Part shown: positions 51,895-63,626 of the stretch, piece by piece
How positions within the stretch are numbered: position 1 is the stretch's first letter
Layout of the letters: the number at the start of each line of letters is the position of its first letter
Assembly: GCA_963969595.1 (NCBI GenBank)
Contig: OZ018417.1
Location: forward strand, 18,850,501 to 18,914,500
Origin: Neckera pumila
Taxonomy: Eukaryota; Streptophyta; Bryopsida; Hypnales; Neckeraceae
Reading direction: 5' to 3'
Length of the DNA stretch: 64,000 bases
Notes under the pieces: model-generated
Database searches by the model: none
Seen by the model: only the letters and a program-made list of their open reading frames with translations
Told to the model about the DNA's origin: nothing
Made by a program: the position numbers and the translations under genes

Positions 51895-52258
51895 ATTTCC
51901 GTCACTACATTCATCCAACTCCACTTACTTTCCTGACAAAATCAAAGCATTGATATCACTAAGACTAATGTGTCAATTTTTCATTGGTCCATACTTATGT
52001 GCTAATAGATACATAGAAGGGTGGTTATGGGTTGTTGGTATGATGTTTATGACTCCAGTCTACAAGTGGTTTTGTAATTTCAGGGCTGACACTTCAAAAA
52101 TTCACAGAAATTACAATTCTGATTGAAAAATTATAATTCCACTTGGGTTTGATTCGTGAAACAAGTGCACACCTCTGAAAAATAAATGCCCTCCTTGGAA
52201 TTGGCCCCAATATACTCAGATTGCAAATCAGGGTGGTAATAGGCTTGTTTACCTTACA
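51895..52258. repeat. Dispersed repeat, copy 2 of a pair
   Basis: Colinear with 41885-42188 (see the shared words there). It ends just before the leader region of the methyltransferase gene. Confidence 0.6.
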
Positions 52259-52279
52259 TACAGTCCCCTCATAGGAATT

Positions 52280-53447
52280 AAAAAAAACCAGCTGTCGAGT
52301 GCTCGTGCAACCTGAATACTGACGTGGCCAGGCTACACTCTATTCTCTTCCTCATTGTAACCCTTGCGACCTTGAGGCCTTCAGGCCTTCCACCGGACCC
52401 AATTCCCGACCACGGCAATCTTGCGGCGTTTTCTTCGTAGGGTGCCGTTTCCTCCCATCCACAGACTTCCTCTGTCACAAAGCTCTGCTTAACTTATGCG
52501 CTTGTGAGCTTCAAGGATTTTAGGGTGCAGTTGCAGAGACAGAAGCGTCTGGTTTGGCTGGACAGGTCCAATTTGAGCTGGTGGAACGACGTTGGCACAG
52601 AGGCGCAATCTACCGGCTTGAACTTTGGTAAGCTTAGGTGTTGCCGTTTTTTTCAGTTTGTGGGTTTGACCAACTGAAGCTATACATTCGCCATGGCCAA
52701 AACCCTGACGAAGTAGAGCAGGAGACTGCTTGGGTGGGTTCGTGGATGAATTGCAAGATAATGTTGCGTCCTTTAGAGAAAGATCAGTATGGAATGAAAT
52801 CAATGTCAGCGAATTTATTGTCCTCATAGCAATTTTAGTCTTTTAAATGTCGTCAAATGTGTCCCTAGAATTTAGCAGCGTGACCGCATCGCGAGGTATG
52901 TGAAGGTCGATGTGGCTCTACCCGAAATTCAAGATGCTCTGCTGGAGAGGTGGGTTGTGAGAAATGTCAGGAAACGTGTATTGAAATTCACATCCTAGAA
53001 TTACGTAGAGGCATTTGCTTTTTCAGATATTTTTGATGAAAATCGGTCTAGCTTGGACCGTGGAGGATCCAGTGGTGGAATCCCAGCGTAGTACAGAATT
53101 TCTTCCTCAGGTTTCCCGTGTTTGTAGATCCTGTAGATTAACACAACCGATCCCGGCTTTAGGGTGTTAGTTGAAGATCTTCATTAATCATAAACCCTGG
53201 GGAGCATAGCGAGTAGGGTTTGTGTAAAGGCTGGAACGCGCTGTGACACCATTCATGGTTGTCTCACTTAGATTTTTCAAAGATTGATGAAAAAAGGTGT
53301 ACGCATGTATGTATGTGCTCTTCTTGCATATTTTTATGTGAATATATGCTTGTACTTCTCAGCTGTACTTGTATGTGCCTCTCTTGTTGCTCTTCTCGCA
53401 TAAATTTGATTTGACGATTTGTGTATTGACATGACAGATTAGAAGCC
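52280..53447 (+). promoter_or_regulatory. Promoter and 5' leader region of the methyltransferase gene
   Basis: Unique, balanced-composition DNA directly upstream of the coding start. Splice-donor-like GGTAAGC at 52627 and GAGGTATGTG near 52894, together with an acceptor-like GACATGACAG ending at 53437, suggest one or more introns in the 5' untranslated region. A plus frame from 52441 to about 52677 reads YALVSFKDFRVQLQRQKRL but has no ATG near its start. It may be leader sequence that happens to be open, or an unrecognised upstream exon. Confidence 0.4.
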
Positions 53448-54429
53448 ATGGCACTGTTGGATTTATGGCCGATCAACACCCATTTGGCTACACCCGGCAT
53501 TCTTCACAGCCTTGTAGTGTCACTCCTCGTTCTTTGCCCATTTCCGTTCTACTGGTACTTGTGGACCTATCCCAAGAAGTGGATGAAAAGGTGCGAAGGT
53601 GTCGACCCATCCCATCGTATGGCCCAGGTGTCTCACATTCTCAAGTCTCTACAACTGCTTAGCCTCGTCTCTGTAGCCACATTCTCTGTCCCGCCCCTCA
53701 TTTGTGTGGCGCTTTTTGGCTGTGGACAGTTTCTGAATTACAGGTATTGCTATGCTCTCAATGCTCCTTATTGTGCTCTTTCAGTTGTGAGTTGCATGTT
53801 TTTCCTTCGCTTGATTGGCAATTTTCCTTGCACTATCTAAGAAAATTGTTTTGAGAAACACTAAACCGTTTAAGGAAGTTGTAGACAGCATCATAAAATG
53901 AATCTTTCCCATCGTTCATGAGCAAGTCTCCCTGTGGCCACAGTGATCATATAGAAGTCTCCCCTCTTCATTATACACACCACGATACACAGACCTGCAT
54001 TTTTTTAGGGTACCTTTCTTGGAGTAGATTCTCTTGATGATTTTGCCTAAAAGTTCATGCAGTAGTATAATTTTACTACAAGCCTTGTTTGACTATTTAT
54101 CCTTATCAATTAAACCTCTAGTAAGCATTTGTTCCTTTCACATTGCTTTGCCTTATCAATTTGATGTGATGTGTGGCAGGGTGTTTGACCTGCTCGGGGA
54201 AGATGGTGTATATTATGGGGCATTGTTTGGAAAGAAGCTTCCGTGGGTGGAGAAGTTTCCCTTCGGCTATTTCAGGGATCCACAATACGTGGGTTCAATC
54301 CTGAGTCTGCTTGGGGTTTCATGTTGGGTGCCGTTTCGCTTCATAGCCCTCTGGATTGTTGGTTATTTCTTTATGATGCTCCTTGAGCGAGAAGAAGATC
54401 CGAATAACCGGGCAGTTCATATTTCTTGA
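53448..54429 (+). CDS. PLMT: Phosphatidyl-N-methylethanolamine N-methyltransferase (PLMT)
   Basis: Two exons, 53448-53743 and 54180-54429, joined across a 436 bp GT-AG intron in phase 2 (AG|G, Arg99), give 181 residues. Plant PLMT is about 165 residues. The enzyme methylates phosphatidyl-monomethyl- and dimethylethanolamine with S-adenosylmethionine to make phosphatidylcholine in the endoplasmic reticulum. Hydrophobic segments lie at about 18-40, 63-93, 136-150 and 152-168. The conserved C-terminal half carries GQFLNYRVFDLLG (93-105), FGKKLPW (115-121), FPFGYFRDPQYVGS (125-138) and LLEREEDP (167-174). The last two fit the methyltransferase signatures, with the paired Glu near the C-terminus expected for cofactor binding. 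The ATG at 53448 is first in frame and followed by a family-like N-terminus. Related PEMT family membership is certain; the exact lipid substrate is inferred from the plant family. Confidence 0.92.
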
Positions 54430-56829
54430 TTAGTCCTGAGATTCACAGGTTGGTTCTACATTTCAGCTACTTTCCTGACGGTTTTCTTCTCTCAGGTGGT
54501 TTTCTCGTTGAGTTATTGCACAAATATTGCCTTACAAACTTGATTGGTTCTTTCATTGATCTTTAGGCATAGTTATTAGTGTAACACTGTAGTGAAGCTT
54601 AACTTGCAAAGAACATTTTGTTACGGCTCGTACTTGTATCGTTTTCGTTCTTAGCATGCTTTTGCAGAATACGTGACTATTGAACACCCTGGTATCGAAC
54701 TTAGTCAAATGCTACTACCGGTATCAAAGTCTTGCAATTTTGTTCAAATGTTGTCTTTTTCCATCTGATTTCCTTCATGAAATGGTCTGACTGAACCATG
54801 AATCACGACCAATGGAGTCCAGAAAACTGTGCAGTGTTCCTAGTCTTTGCTAAAGATTTTTGCAGAGCCGAGGTTCTTTTGAGGGGTACGCGAAGTGTCT
54901 AGCCCAGTTGGATTCCAAATAGTGGTGATATGAACATGTTGCAAACCTATTTTATGTAATATTCTGCAGTGTAACTAGCTCGGTCATTTGATGCATCATG
55001 ATTGTTATGTGAGATTCTAAATCAGTTCATGTCAGGATGGGAAGAAAGAAAAGTAAGCAAAAACAAAGTTTTTATTTGGATTCTTGACAAGGCATTAATT
55101 AATTATGAAGCCTCAAAAGTTTAGGATCTAAAATCCCAGACTTTGTAGGGGTTAAACAATCGCTATGGCATGGTCTTCAATGGCTTACGTTCTACTAAGC
55201 TCATTTATGATCAAACAAATTTGATCTTCCTAAAATTACATGCAAACCCAATGTCCCTGTCCCAGTGTCCTATAATACAATGCATGTATGAATATGAATA
55301 AGAATCCGTTAGTTTTGTTATGTTTTGTAGCTTATATAGCTTGTGCCCATTAATCCATATCATTTTTAAGGTGATAGTTTTGAAAGTCATTGGTGAGTTG
55401 AAATAGGAGATCTTGAGGGTTTGGAAATTCCAAATAGGAATGTATATAGAAATAGAGGATTTTTTTTATTTATCAAAAAAAGTTATGGGACATATGCAAG
55501 GTGACATTATTACTACTCTACATCCATCTTTGGAGCTTGAGGCTTAGGACATAATGTCTAATAGGACTCATTTGAAGATGACAAAATGTGAGAGAAGGCA
55601 ATTTAATTCCTAATAGATTAGTTCTATTGCCTTCTGGTCAAACATCGTTTTCAACTTCAGTTTAAATTATATTTTTGTTTTAATCTTACATTTTTATAAT
55701 ATGAAATTATATGTTGTCTGTGATTGTAAAAATTCTCGATTAGTTTTGTGAAAAATGAACATTGTTATAATTACTTTAGCTATAAGCGAAAACAATTAGA
55801 AACATATTTAAAAATTTGAATTAATTTGAAATGTCTTCAAAAGATATAGGCAATAAAAAAAAATTGTGCAAAATTTTCTTAGATTTAATTTGAATTTAAA
55901 GTTGCTCTATTTTTTACAATAAAAAATCAATGAAAATTAGTAGTACAGAGATTCAACACATTCATTCCTATTTCCAAATGCTAGTAGTTTTATTAGTAAA
56001 CATGCCCATAAGATATGTATACTCAAGTTGTGTTGATGGGCACAACTTGTACAACCAAGAGTTATTAAAAATCAAGTCATACCAATGTTTGAGATGCTAG
56101 GTCAAGATTGTTGTTTTATATAGTGTAGGCATGACACACTCTTTATTCCATTTATCCACAACCAAACAATCAGAGGATTCACATAACATTTAGTAGCTTG
56201 TGTTGATGTTGCCTTGGTTCTACAGTGATGGTATGTCTCTATATCCTCCACCTGTCTAATTCATCAGTAACTATTGATGAAACATTGTTGGGGTGTAGAA
56301 TATACCACACCATCACTATAGAACTACTGAATGTTATGCAATATGCCCATTATTGTATCTAATTCTAATGTTCCTTTAGCATATGCTGGATGACCTACTG
56401 GATACTTTCCTTGCAATGCTCATTTGAAAATTACATTAGAGGAATAAGTTCCATACATGGATTTCTCTAGATTTTGTTGTGCGATATTTTGCACTAGAGA
56501 ACATGTATATTGTAGTAGAACTTGACATCTATGTCATTGGTATTTTTGTATACCTGATAGTAGCCAAAAAAAATAGGGAGTCCAAAATTTGGATTATATG
56601 TACAATTTTCTTTCCAATTTTGCTCAATTGTGCTGCATTTAGATTTTTCAAGTAGCCTTGGTGCTACAAAAAAATACAAAGAAAATTAGAAGACAACTAT
56701 GGTTCCTTGAAATTAAATATAATTTTTCAATCAAATACAACATTTCATGAAGTACAATGATTCTTGTATAACCAAAGGAAATCATTCTATATAATAGAGG
56801 CAAATTATGTATGATAATTTATTTAGGGA
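54430..56829. other. 3' flank of PLMT and AT-rich spacer
   Basis: The first ~500 bases are balanced and probably 3' untranslated. From 55 kb on the sequence is AT-rich with no gene. GTAGGGGTTAAAC at 55146 is an isolated TTAA-type end. At 56180-56342 CATAACATTTAGTAG and TTCTACAGTGATGG pair with their inverses (163 bp), a small TIR relic related to the palindrome at 3346. Confidence 0.4.
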
Positions 56830-57759
56830 TTAATCCTTAAAGGACCAACATGCAATTTTTGGCCGTATAGAATTTTTGGGCAGGTACGTGCGACTAGAGA
56901 TTTCCATATTTTTGGCTGAAATTTTAATAGAAGGTGGGGGCGAGGAATATCTTTTATATGCATCAAATTTCATGACATTTGGAAATACAAGTAAAAACTT
57001 ATGGCCTAATTTGTTATTTTTTTTTTGTAACTGGGCAGTTCGGGCAGATGAAAAAGATTCACTTTTTTCAAAAACAAAAAATTGAAATTGGTTTTCTAGA
57101 ATTATATATACATAAAAAGCTTTAAATCTACCCATTTTTTTTTATCAATGAGTCAAACGTTATGAAGATTTTTAGTGTGCGGGCAGTTATGAATTCTCTA
57201 CTCTAAAATAAACTTTGAAGTCCTTTATCTTATTCAATTTTCAATACTTTTTGAAAAAAATAAAATTATAGGATTTAGATTATTTATTACAACTTTGCAA
57301 CCATTGGAATAAACATTTTTCAATTCTATAATAAAATTCTTGACAATTTAGTATTTTGATTCATTCTCCACTACTATCTACTTACCATTTTTTTCCTATA
57401 TGTTGTACAATTCCAAATGAAGTGAAAACTTTCAAACATGTAGACAACTTGTGTAGGAAAAAGAATCCAAAGAAGCACCATCATTTTACACATTTTTTCA
57501 CAGTGAGCTTGTGAAGTGTTGCTGCCCTATTTTCAGGGCCAAAAAAATGGTTTTAGTGAATTTGAATGCATATATCTTGCAATCCACACAATGGAAATTC
57601 CTAAAATTTTTAACATATGTTTTCAAGTCACCATACTACAAGCTCCTATGGTTACATGTGTCAAAAAAAATTTATTTCCAAAAATTGGATATTTATACTA
57701 AAAATGGCAGTTTTTGAGCGTTTCTGGTAAGAACATAGTTATGGAACTTTAGGGGTTAA
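56830..57759. mobile_element. TTAA/CCCCTAAAGG element, copy 15 (subfamily A)
   Basis: 930 bp, TTAATCCTTAAAGGACCAAC to AACTTTAGGGGTTAA, TTAA intact on both sides. Orientation as copies 3, 6, 8 and 10. Confidence 0.85.
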
Positions 57760-60350
57760 AGTGAGTGCCCCTAAAATTGTCACTTATTGCAAATATCCAC
57801 TAAGAACCTAAGTTGTGCTATTGGAACTTTAAATTGTGTCCAAACTTGCCAATTTCACCATTTTTTTGCTAATTTTTACTTGAGATCATATGGAATGTAA
57901 CCAAAAGATTTTTTAGTTATATTGAGAGTAAGCATATTAAGGATTTTAGATTAGCTGGCTATGTGGTTTTGTAGAAATTTGAGTTTGAAGTTTTATTTTG
58001 GTCAATGGAAAAGTAAGGCAATATCTTGTACACATCTTTATCCTTTTATTGAACACTTTGGATATGTTCCATGTATGAGGTGGCAACAATCCCATGAGTA
58101 GGCTGAATTTTCAACCCATGCCTGAATTCACCAAAATCATGAGCTTTGAACCACGTTGTACTACTCAACTTTAAAATGTTCTAAAAGGTTTAGATTAGCC
58201 TTCTATGCCAAGGAGTATTTTGAAGCTTGTTTTGGCCTCTAAACATCAAAGAATTCATGGATTGAATATATTACAAATAGTGTGATTTTTGTATCACACG
58301 CACTATTAGTGTATATTAGCAATTTAGTATTAGACGTTTAAATTGCAATGCAACCACCCATAAAAAGGTTTAAGGAACCTATAAGGTTTCATTATATCAA
58401 TGTCATTGAGGTTTAGTAAGCCTGACTTGTTGCTTCCCATGTTGCCACCCAATGACCGAGGTTCATTTTTTCAAAGGCAAAAAAAAGCCCTCCCTAGGCC
58501 CAAATTTTCTTCCAATGAATGAATGGATGAAATTGTGACATACCAATAAATTGCATTCTAATAAAATAGACTAGAATAGAGTTTGTTGCATTGTGACAAC
58601 ACCTAAAAGGTGTCGTTCAACTATGAGGTTGCAAGAGAAGATGTTTGGACTTTGGATGCCATTAAGAACAAATGAATGAAAAATCGTGCGGATGAGAATG
58701 TGAGGGATGAAATCGTGAAATGGTTTGCATAGAATAGATTCAGTATTCTTAGAGCAACCCACAGCAACTCACCCAAGGCACTCAACACTGGCAATGAGCA
58801 GGCCGTGGCTTGGAAATTGCCCCACGGCTCGCACGCCAAGTGAAAAAACATGCCCGGGCACGGCCAAAAATAAAGAAGGCACGGGCAAATGGAGACTCTT
58901 GAATGCGGTTCGCCAAGCTATTGAATAATGTTTTGAGTCTCAACCTTTTGAAAGGTTCTCTTCAAAAGTTGAAGAGATTCTTTCAAAAATAATAAAATAG
59001 GAAGTTTGGAGCACCTTTTGACTACTTTTTGAGTCTTCCTCTGGGACCATGACTCTTCATTTAATATGAACGCACGCCAAACGATGAATTTTTGCCATTT
59101 GGCGCCCCTTTACTGCGAGCCAGGCGTGGGGTTGCCCTTACAGTGAGCTTGAAGCTCTTGACTCGGAGGAACAGGGCGATCCAAGTTTCAGAGATACTGC
59201 TCGCCAGTACGTAAATGGAAGCGAATGATCGAAACGGAAGTCTGAGCGAACCTGTCCTATCGAAATCCAAGCGGGCAATCCTTGCACAAACTGCCGCACT
59301 ACCACTAATCTAGAATACCTATTTTTTTTCCAACAAAGTCTTATTTAATTCACAGGCACAAATCAGGAGGAGGAAGGTCCAGCACGCACAGTTCATCGAT
59401 CACTATGCCTAAGAATCAAGAGTGCAAAGTACCACGGTAGGGTTTCTACTTACCTAACCTAGCTATCCAACAACAAGCATCTGAGTTGCGAAACCCTACA
59501 TCAGGGGGCAGGGCGTGAGGGTCCATCGGGGCGAGTGCGTACTTGCGGTGTCCTTTTGTCTGCGGCAACCCGAAAAGCTCCGCAGTTGCCCTGATTAAAA
59601 TACTCTACTGCAGCTTCGCAGCACCTCGCAAATCGCATCAGAAGCCCCTTTCGCACCTCAGTCCCCCTCGATCTCATCATGAACTTCCGTCCACTGTACA
59701 TAAGTCTACAGTGACCCCAAAAGTTTATAGTTTTTCAGGGCTCTCTCCGATTTCAGTCTAGCTCATCAGGGCACTCTCCACTCTGTCAAGCAGCAACTGA
59801 TCGAACTGACTGAAGAAGGTGTGGCGTCAGTACGTGGGGTGGGAGCTAGATTTGGGGACGGTTTGACCCTAGGATCTGCTGGCTGCAACACTCTCTCGCA
59901 TAAATTTATCTCTGAGAGCAATATCATTTTAAAATATTCTGTGAGTTCTTTTTGTGGATAATGGTAAAATCTGTGCATGGTTGGGTGGGAGATTCAAGTG
60001 AACTCATCACTGGTGCTGCTTCAACCCTGATCTGTACGGAGTACATATATAGTTTTGGGTGTCGAGTTTTTATAACTGGAATGTTTTATTTGTTTTTTGT
60101 TTTTTGGTCACGAAAAGATCGAGGTCTTCTTCTGTTGTCGAATGGACTTCACGAATGACTGCCTGGCCGAGCATTGCCCTCTTTGCCGAACACGTACAAA
60201 CTCGTGTTAGTGAACTCGTGGTTCATGCCAGGCCAGACTACTGTAGAGAATTAGAACGGGGACAAGACACTGTGCTCAAGGTGTGTGGAAAATGGAGGAA
60301 TCTTGGAAGATTATCTCCAAATCTTCTCAAAAACATAACTCCCTCACTCC
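57760..60350. other. Spacer with possible gene relics
   Basis: No gene can be called. 58735-58920 and 59060-60340 are GC-richer. At about 59094-59230 the plus strand reads SELEALDSEEQGDPSFRDTA and on to a TGA, which looks like a protein C-terminus but has no family I know. AGAGCAACCCACAGCAAC at 58751 resembles the ends of AGAGCATC-type elements. Low-complexity and short frames elsewhere are not supported. Confidence 0.3.
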
Positions 60351-60660
60351 CAGGGGTGGTCGGGGGTGAACTCACCCCCTCGCTCGGCCTGCCCTAGTCA
60401 TTCCAGGTGTTCATGTTAACCCCTAAAGGACCAAGTGTCCGTTCAACGTACACAAATTTAACTACACGGTCATGGGCACCGTGATTTAGGGATTAAAAAA
60501 AAACAACTATTTTTTGCTTGATTTATTTACTTTGTACACCCCTCCTAGCTAATTTGATTGCAAATATGAATTTAGAATTTGCAAATTTTTTCATGCGTGG
60601 AAAATAAAAAATTCCAACGTTTTCTCCGGGGGCTGAGCAAGGGGGTCAGTTCACCCCAGC
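60351..60660. mobile_element. TIR element with GGGTGAACTCACCCCC ends, carrying a nested mini-element
   Basis: GGGGTGAACTCACCCCCTCG near 60364 is matched by an inverse GCAAGGGGGTCAGTTCACCC ending at about 60657. Between them are the TTTGATTGCAAATATGAATT and AACGTTTTCTCC blocks also found at 31 kb and 39 kb. An 81 bp TTAA mini-element (60416-60496) sits inside, so it inserted later. Confidence 0.55.
60416..60496. mobile_element. 81 bp TTAA/CCCCTAAAGG mini-element (copy 16)
   Basis: TTAACCCCTAAAGGACCAAG at the left, GTGATTTAGGGATTAA at the right, with TTAA at 60416-60419 and 60493-60496. Almost nothing remains between the ends; an internal CACGGTCATGGGCACCGTG can form a hairpin. Confidence 0.7.
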
Positions 60661-62206
60661 CCAAAATATTGTACTAGTCCCTTCTTTTTCATTTGTCACA
60701 AGTTACTTGTCCCCATTAGCAATGTTAATTACCATAGGAAGTCTTCCTTCTCTATGAATCTTATCCTTATTTTATATTGCCTCAATTTTTTTTTATAATT
60801 TTTTAGTAGTGTCTTTTTGTACATGTTTTTTCTCCAATTGGCTATTGCCAAAAGATGTTGGTCCTCTCTTCATTGTCCAACCTTCTAGCTTGGCCGTTTT
60901 GTTTTTGGTGGTTTTTTTTTTCATGCCATGGATCTCCCATTTGTTCAAACCAAAAAAAAAAAAAAAAAAAAAAAAAAGAGTTGGTCATTTTTTGTAAAGG
61001 AAACTTTAGTTCTTTCGGTCAAAAGAGCTAACGTACTATTGTATTTTAGGACCAATAGCCAAAATTTACCTAATAGATACAGATATCACCAAGTATCACC
61101 CAAGCACCACATGAATATTGAAGAAATCTTGCTACTTCTCCTAAATGATAAAAAAAACCTTGCTTTCGAGCGAAATATCGCTAAAAAAACACACCTACTA
61201 GCCACCTGCCTGCATTCCAGAATGCACGTGTCTCTCTCTCTTTCTCTACGAACGAGGACCCGCCTCAAAGGAGTTGGCTCCACAGGGGTCCATGACTGGT
61301 TCCAATGGTACAGGAATTTCAGAGGTGAGAAAAAGGCCAGAAAAGAACTGAAATCAGGAATGGGAAGTGAGATCCTTTGAACACGCCATCCCTCAAACTG
61401 CGAACCACCAAGTGTAGGGACCCCAAGAGTCGGTGCACTGTGGCTCCTTAAACGTTGGAAGGAATATGGAGTCAACCGCATTTAAGTTTAAGTTAATACC
61501 CTTTTTCCTGCAGCCTAGCGAAAATGTCTAGAAGGGACTAGCTGTAGGCTTTCATACATATTTGGCTTAGGGAGTCCCTACTCCCCTCCCTCCCTGTTGC
61601 AACCAGCCTGCTCACCCGAGGCGCGGCTTCCCCTTTGCAAGCCTGCGCCGGGAACGTTGCCATGATCACCTCACACTTGGATAAATAGCAAGAATCGCCG
61701 GTTCAGTCATACTAGAACGCCTCAAGTCCTTGGGAAGGGTCGTGGTTTCTTCAAGTTGTGAATTTGCAGAGTGCGTGGGTGGGTGGGAAGAGTATATCCG
61801 GAGCCGTGCTGCATGCAGGCGGGGTCACTGGTTCTGCCACCTGCAAGGTTGGTGTACCTTAGCTTGTGAGAATTTGAAAGTCGGGTTCCTGTATGTGAGT
61901 TTCGAGTAGAATGTTGTATTTGAAATGCGCTGGATTGTTAGAGTTTCCGCAAATTTGATCTAATGAAGTGGGATTGAAGGTGTGGTCTTGCAGGTACGTG
62001 AGGCGAGTGCAGGCAGCGTTGATCTCATGAGTACTTGTTTTCTGCGTATGAGGTTTCGATCGACGACGGGGGGTGCATCGGATGAGTACTGATTGAAGAC
62101 TTGGAGGAAGCGGTGGAGTGATCGCTGTGAAGATTTGAGCGGAGAGTTTTCTCTGTCTGTGTGTGTCTGCCTTTGTGTGTGTGTGTGCACGGTTTGTGTA
62201 TCGAAA
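60661..62206 (+). promoter_or_regulatory. Upstream region and 5' leader of NRT2
   Basis: The left part (60.7-61.4 kb) is repeat-like, with an A-run at 60951-60976. From ~61.5 kb the DNA is unique and GC-richer. GGATAAATAG at 61679-61688 is the best TATA-like box, which would put transcription start near 61.71 kb and give a ~500 base leader. A TG/TC-rich tract (62150-62190) lies just before the ATG. Minus-strand frames here (for example 62578-61859) are shadows of the GC-rich exon. Confidence 0.35.
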
Positions 62207-63626
62207 ATGGCGGACCAATCGACTTCTGGAGTTGGCCACAACACGGTCGGGGAGCCCGGGATGTCCATGCACGGCGTCTCCGGGAAGGAGCCCATGTACG
62301 CATTCTCGGTGCAGCAAGGCAAAGAGAAGTTGCCCGACCCTTCCGCGGCGAAATTCTCCTTGCCAGTGGACTCGGAGCACAAGGCCAAGACCATCCGCAT
62401 CTACAGCTTCGCGGCGCCGCACATGCGCACCTTCCATCTGTCGTGGATCTCCTTCTTCACGTGCTTCCTGTCCACGTTCGCCGCGCCGCCGCTCATCCCC
62501 GTGATAAGGGACAACCTCAACCTCAACAAATCCGACATTGGGCATGCCGCCATCGCCTCCGTCTCGGGTAAGGCGCACTCTCTGACGCCATAGCCACCTA
62601 GTTCAGGATGTGGCTTCTCTAAATCAGAGTCAATTTGAGCGCTTTTCCAGCCTTTTTTTGCCATGAAATCTGAGGCTGCATCTCAGGACCACAGGATATT
62701 GAGAGTGTCGCAAACCAGTTCGCGAAAATTTAGTTCAGAACGCTGGAATCTGGAATTTTTGACCAATAATTCTTCGTCACTCATATTGGTAACACCTTTG
62801 GTGACAAAAAGCTGCAGTAGGTTTCAGAGTTGTTCAAGAGTCAAAAAATGCTCAACGTTGATTGCGTACAAAGTTACTGTCAGAATAGTTTAAGAGGCCA
62901 AATATATGCTGAACGTTAAACGTTCAAAATGTTGGGAGTACGAATAGTGAGTTTCACTCTTCTGACTGCAATGAGTTTGTTGAACCGAAAATTACATCTT
63001 AGCGCTTGAGTTCATCAAAGTTTGCCGTCGTAAGCTTGTTGAAATCCTGAGTATGAAACCCATTAGGAGGGACAAACCTGGTGATTACTAAACTCCATTT
63101 TTCTTCAGCTTTCTAATAAAGGAAGATGAGCTCCACCATCGAAAGCATGAAGATGAGTTACCAATGTTGAAAACTGTTAAGTTACGCACAGGAGTGACAA
63201 GAGCCTTTGAAGAATGTGAATTTCCAGCAATGAGAATCTTGACCGATGGAATTCGGCGGCTTCTCTGAAACTCAAATGGTGTTGCAATTTTTTTTTCTTA
63301 ATGGCAGGTTCGGTGTTGTCCCGTCTTCTGATGGGGACGGTGTGCGACCTGATTGGTCCTCGCTACGGGTGCGCTTTCCTGATCATGATCATCTCCCCGG
63401 CGGTGTACTCCATGGCGCTCGTCTCCGACGTCGGGGGCTTCATCACCGTGCGCTTCTTCATCGGATTCTCCCTGGCGACCTTCGTCTCGTGCCAGTTCTG
63501 GATGAGCTCCATGTTCAACAGCAAGATCGTCGGCACGGCCAATGGACTGGCGGCTGGGTGGGGCAACCTCGGTGGGGGCGCTACGCAACTCATCATGCCG
63601 CTCATCTACGACTTGATCAAAAACAG
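62207..63626 (+). CDS. NRT2: High-affinity nitrate transporter NRT2, first two coding exons (partial)
   Basis: Exons 62207-62567 and 63308-63626, joined by a 740 bp GT-AG intron in phase 1 at SG|SV, give 226 residues. The gene continues past 63627 with a phase 2 donor. Full NRT2 proteins are about 500-530 residues, so less than half is here. It is a plasma-membrane proton/nitrate symporter of the MFS nitrate-nitrite porter family, usually working with NAR2/NRT3. Visible family marks: the N-terminal MHGVSGKEP (21-29) and [12 protein letters not shown] (50-61), and [17 protein letters not shown] (71-87) leading into the first membrane helix. The MFS loop [13 protein letters not shown] follows the intron, then [15 protein letters not shown], and the nitrate-porter signature [10 protein letters not shown] (about 204-213). 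The ATG at 62207 is chosen because homology starts there. The frame is open 38 codons further upstream through a TG-repeat leader. Exons are strongly GC-rich compared with the window. Confidence 0.95.

Noticed and set aside
55140..55160. Another TTAA element at GTAGGGGTTAAAC
   Set aside because: Only one end-like word is present; no partner terminus or internal blocks were found nearby.
61859..62578. 239-codon minus-strand frame over the NRT2 first exon
   Set aside because: Shadow of a GC-rich exon; the plus strand carries a clear nitrate transporter sequence.
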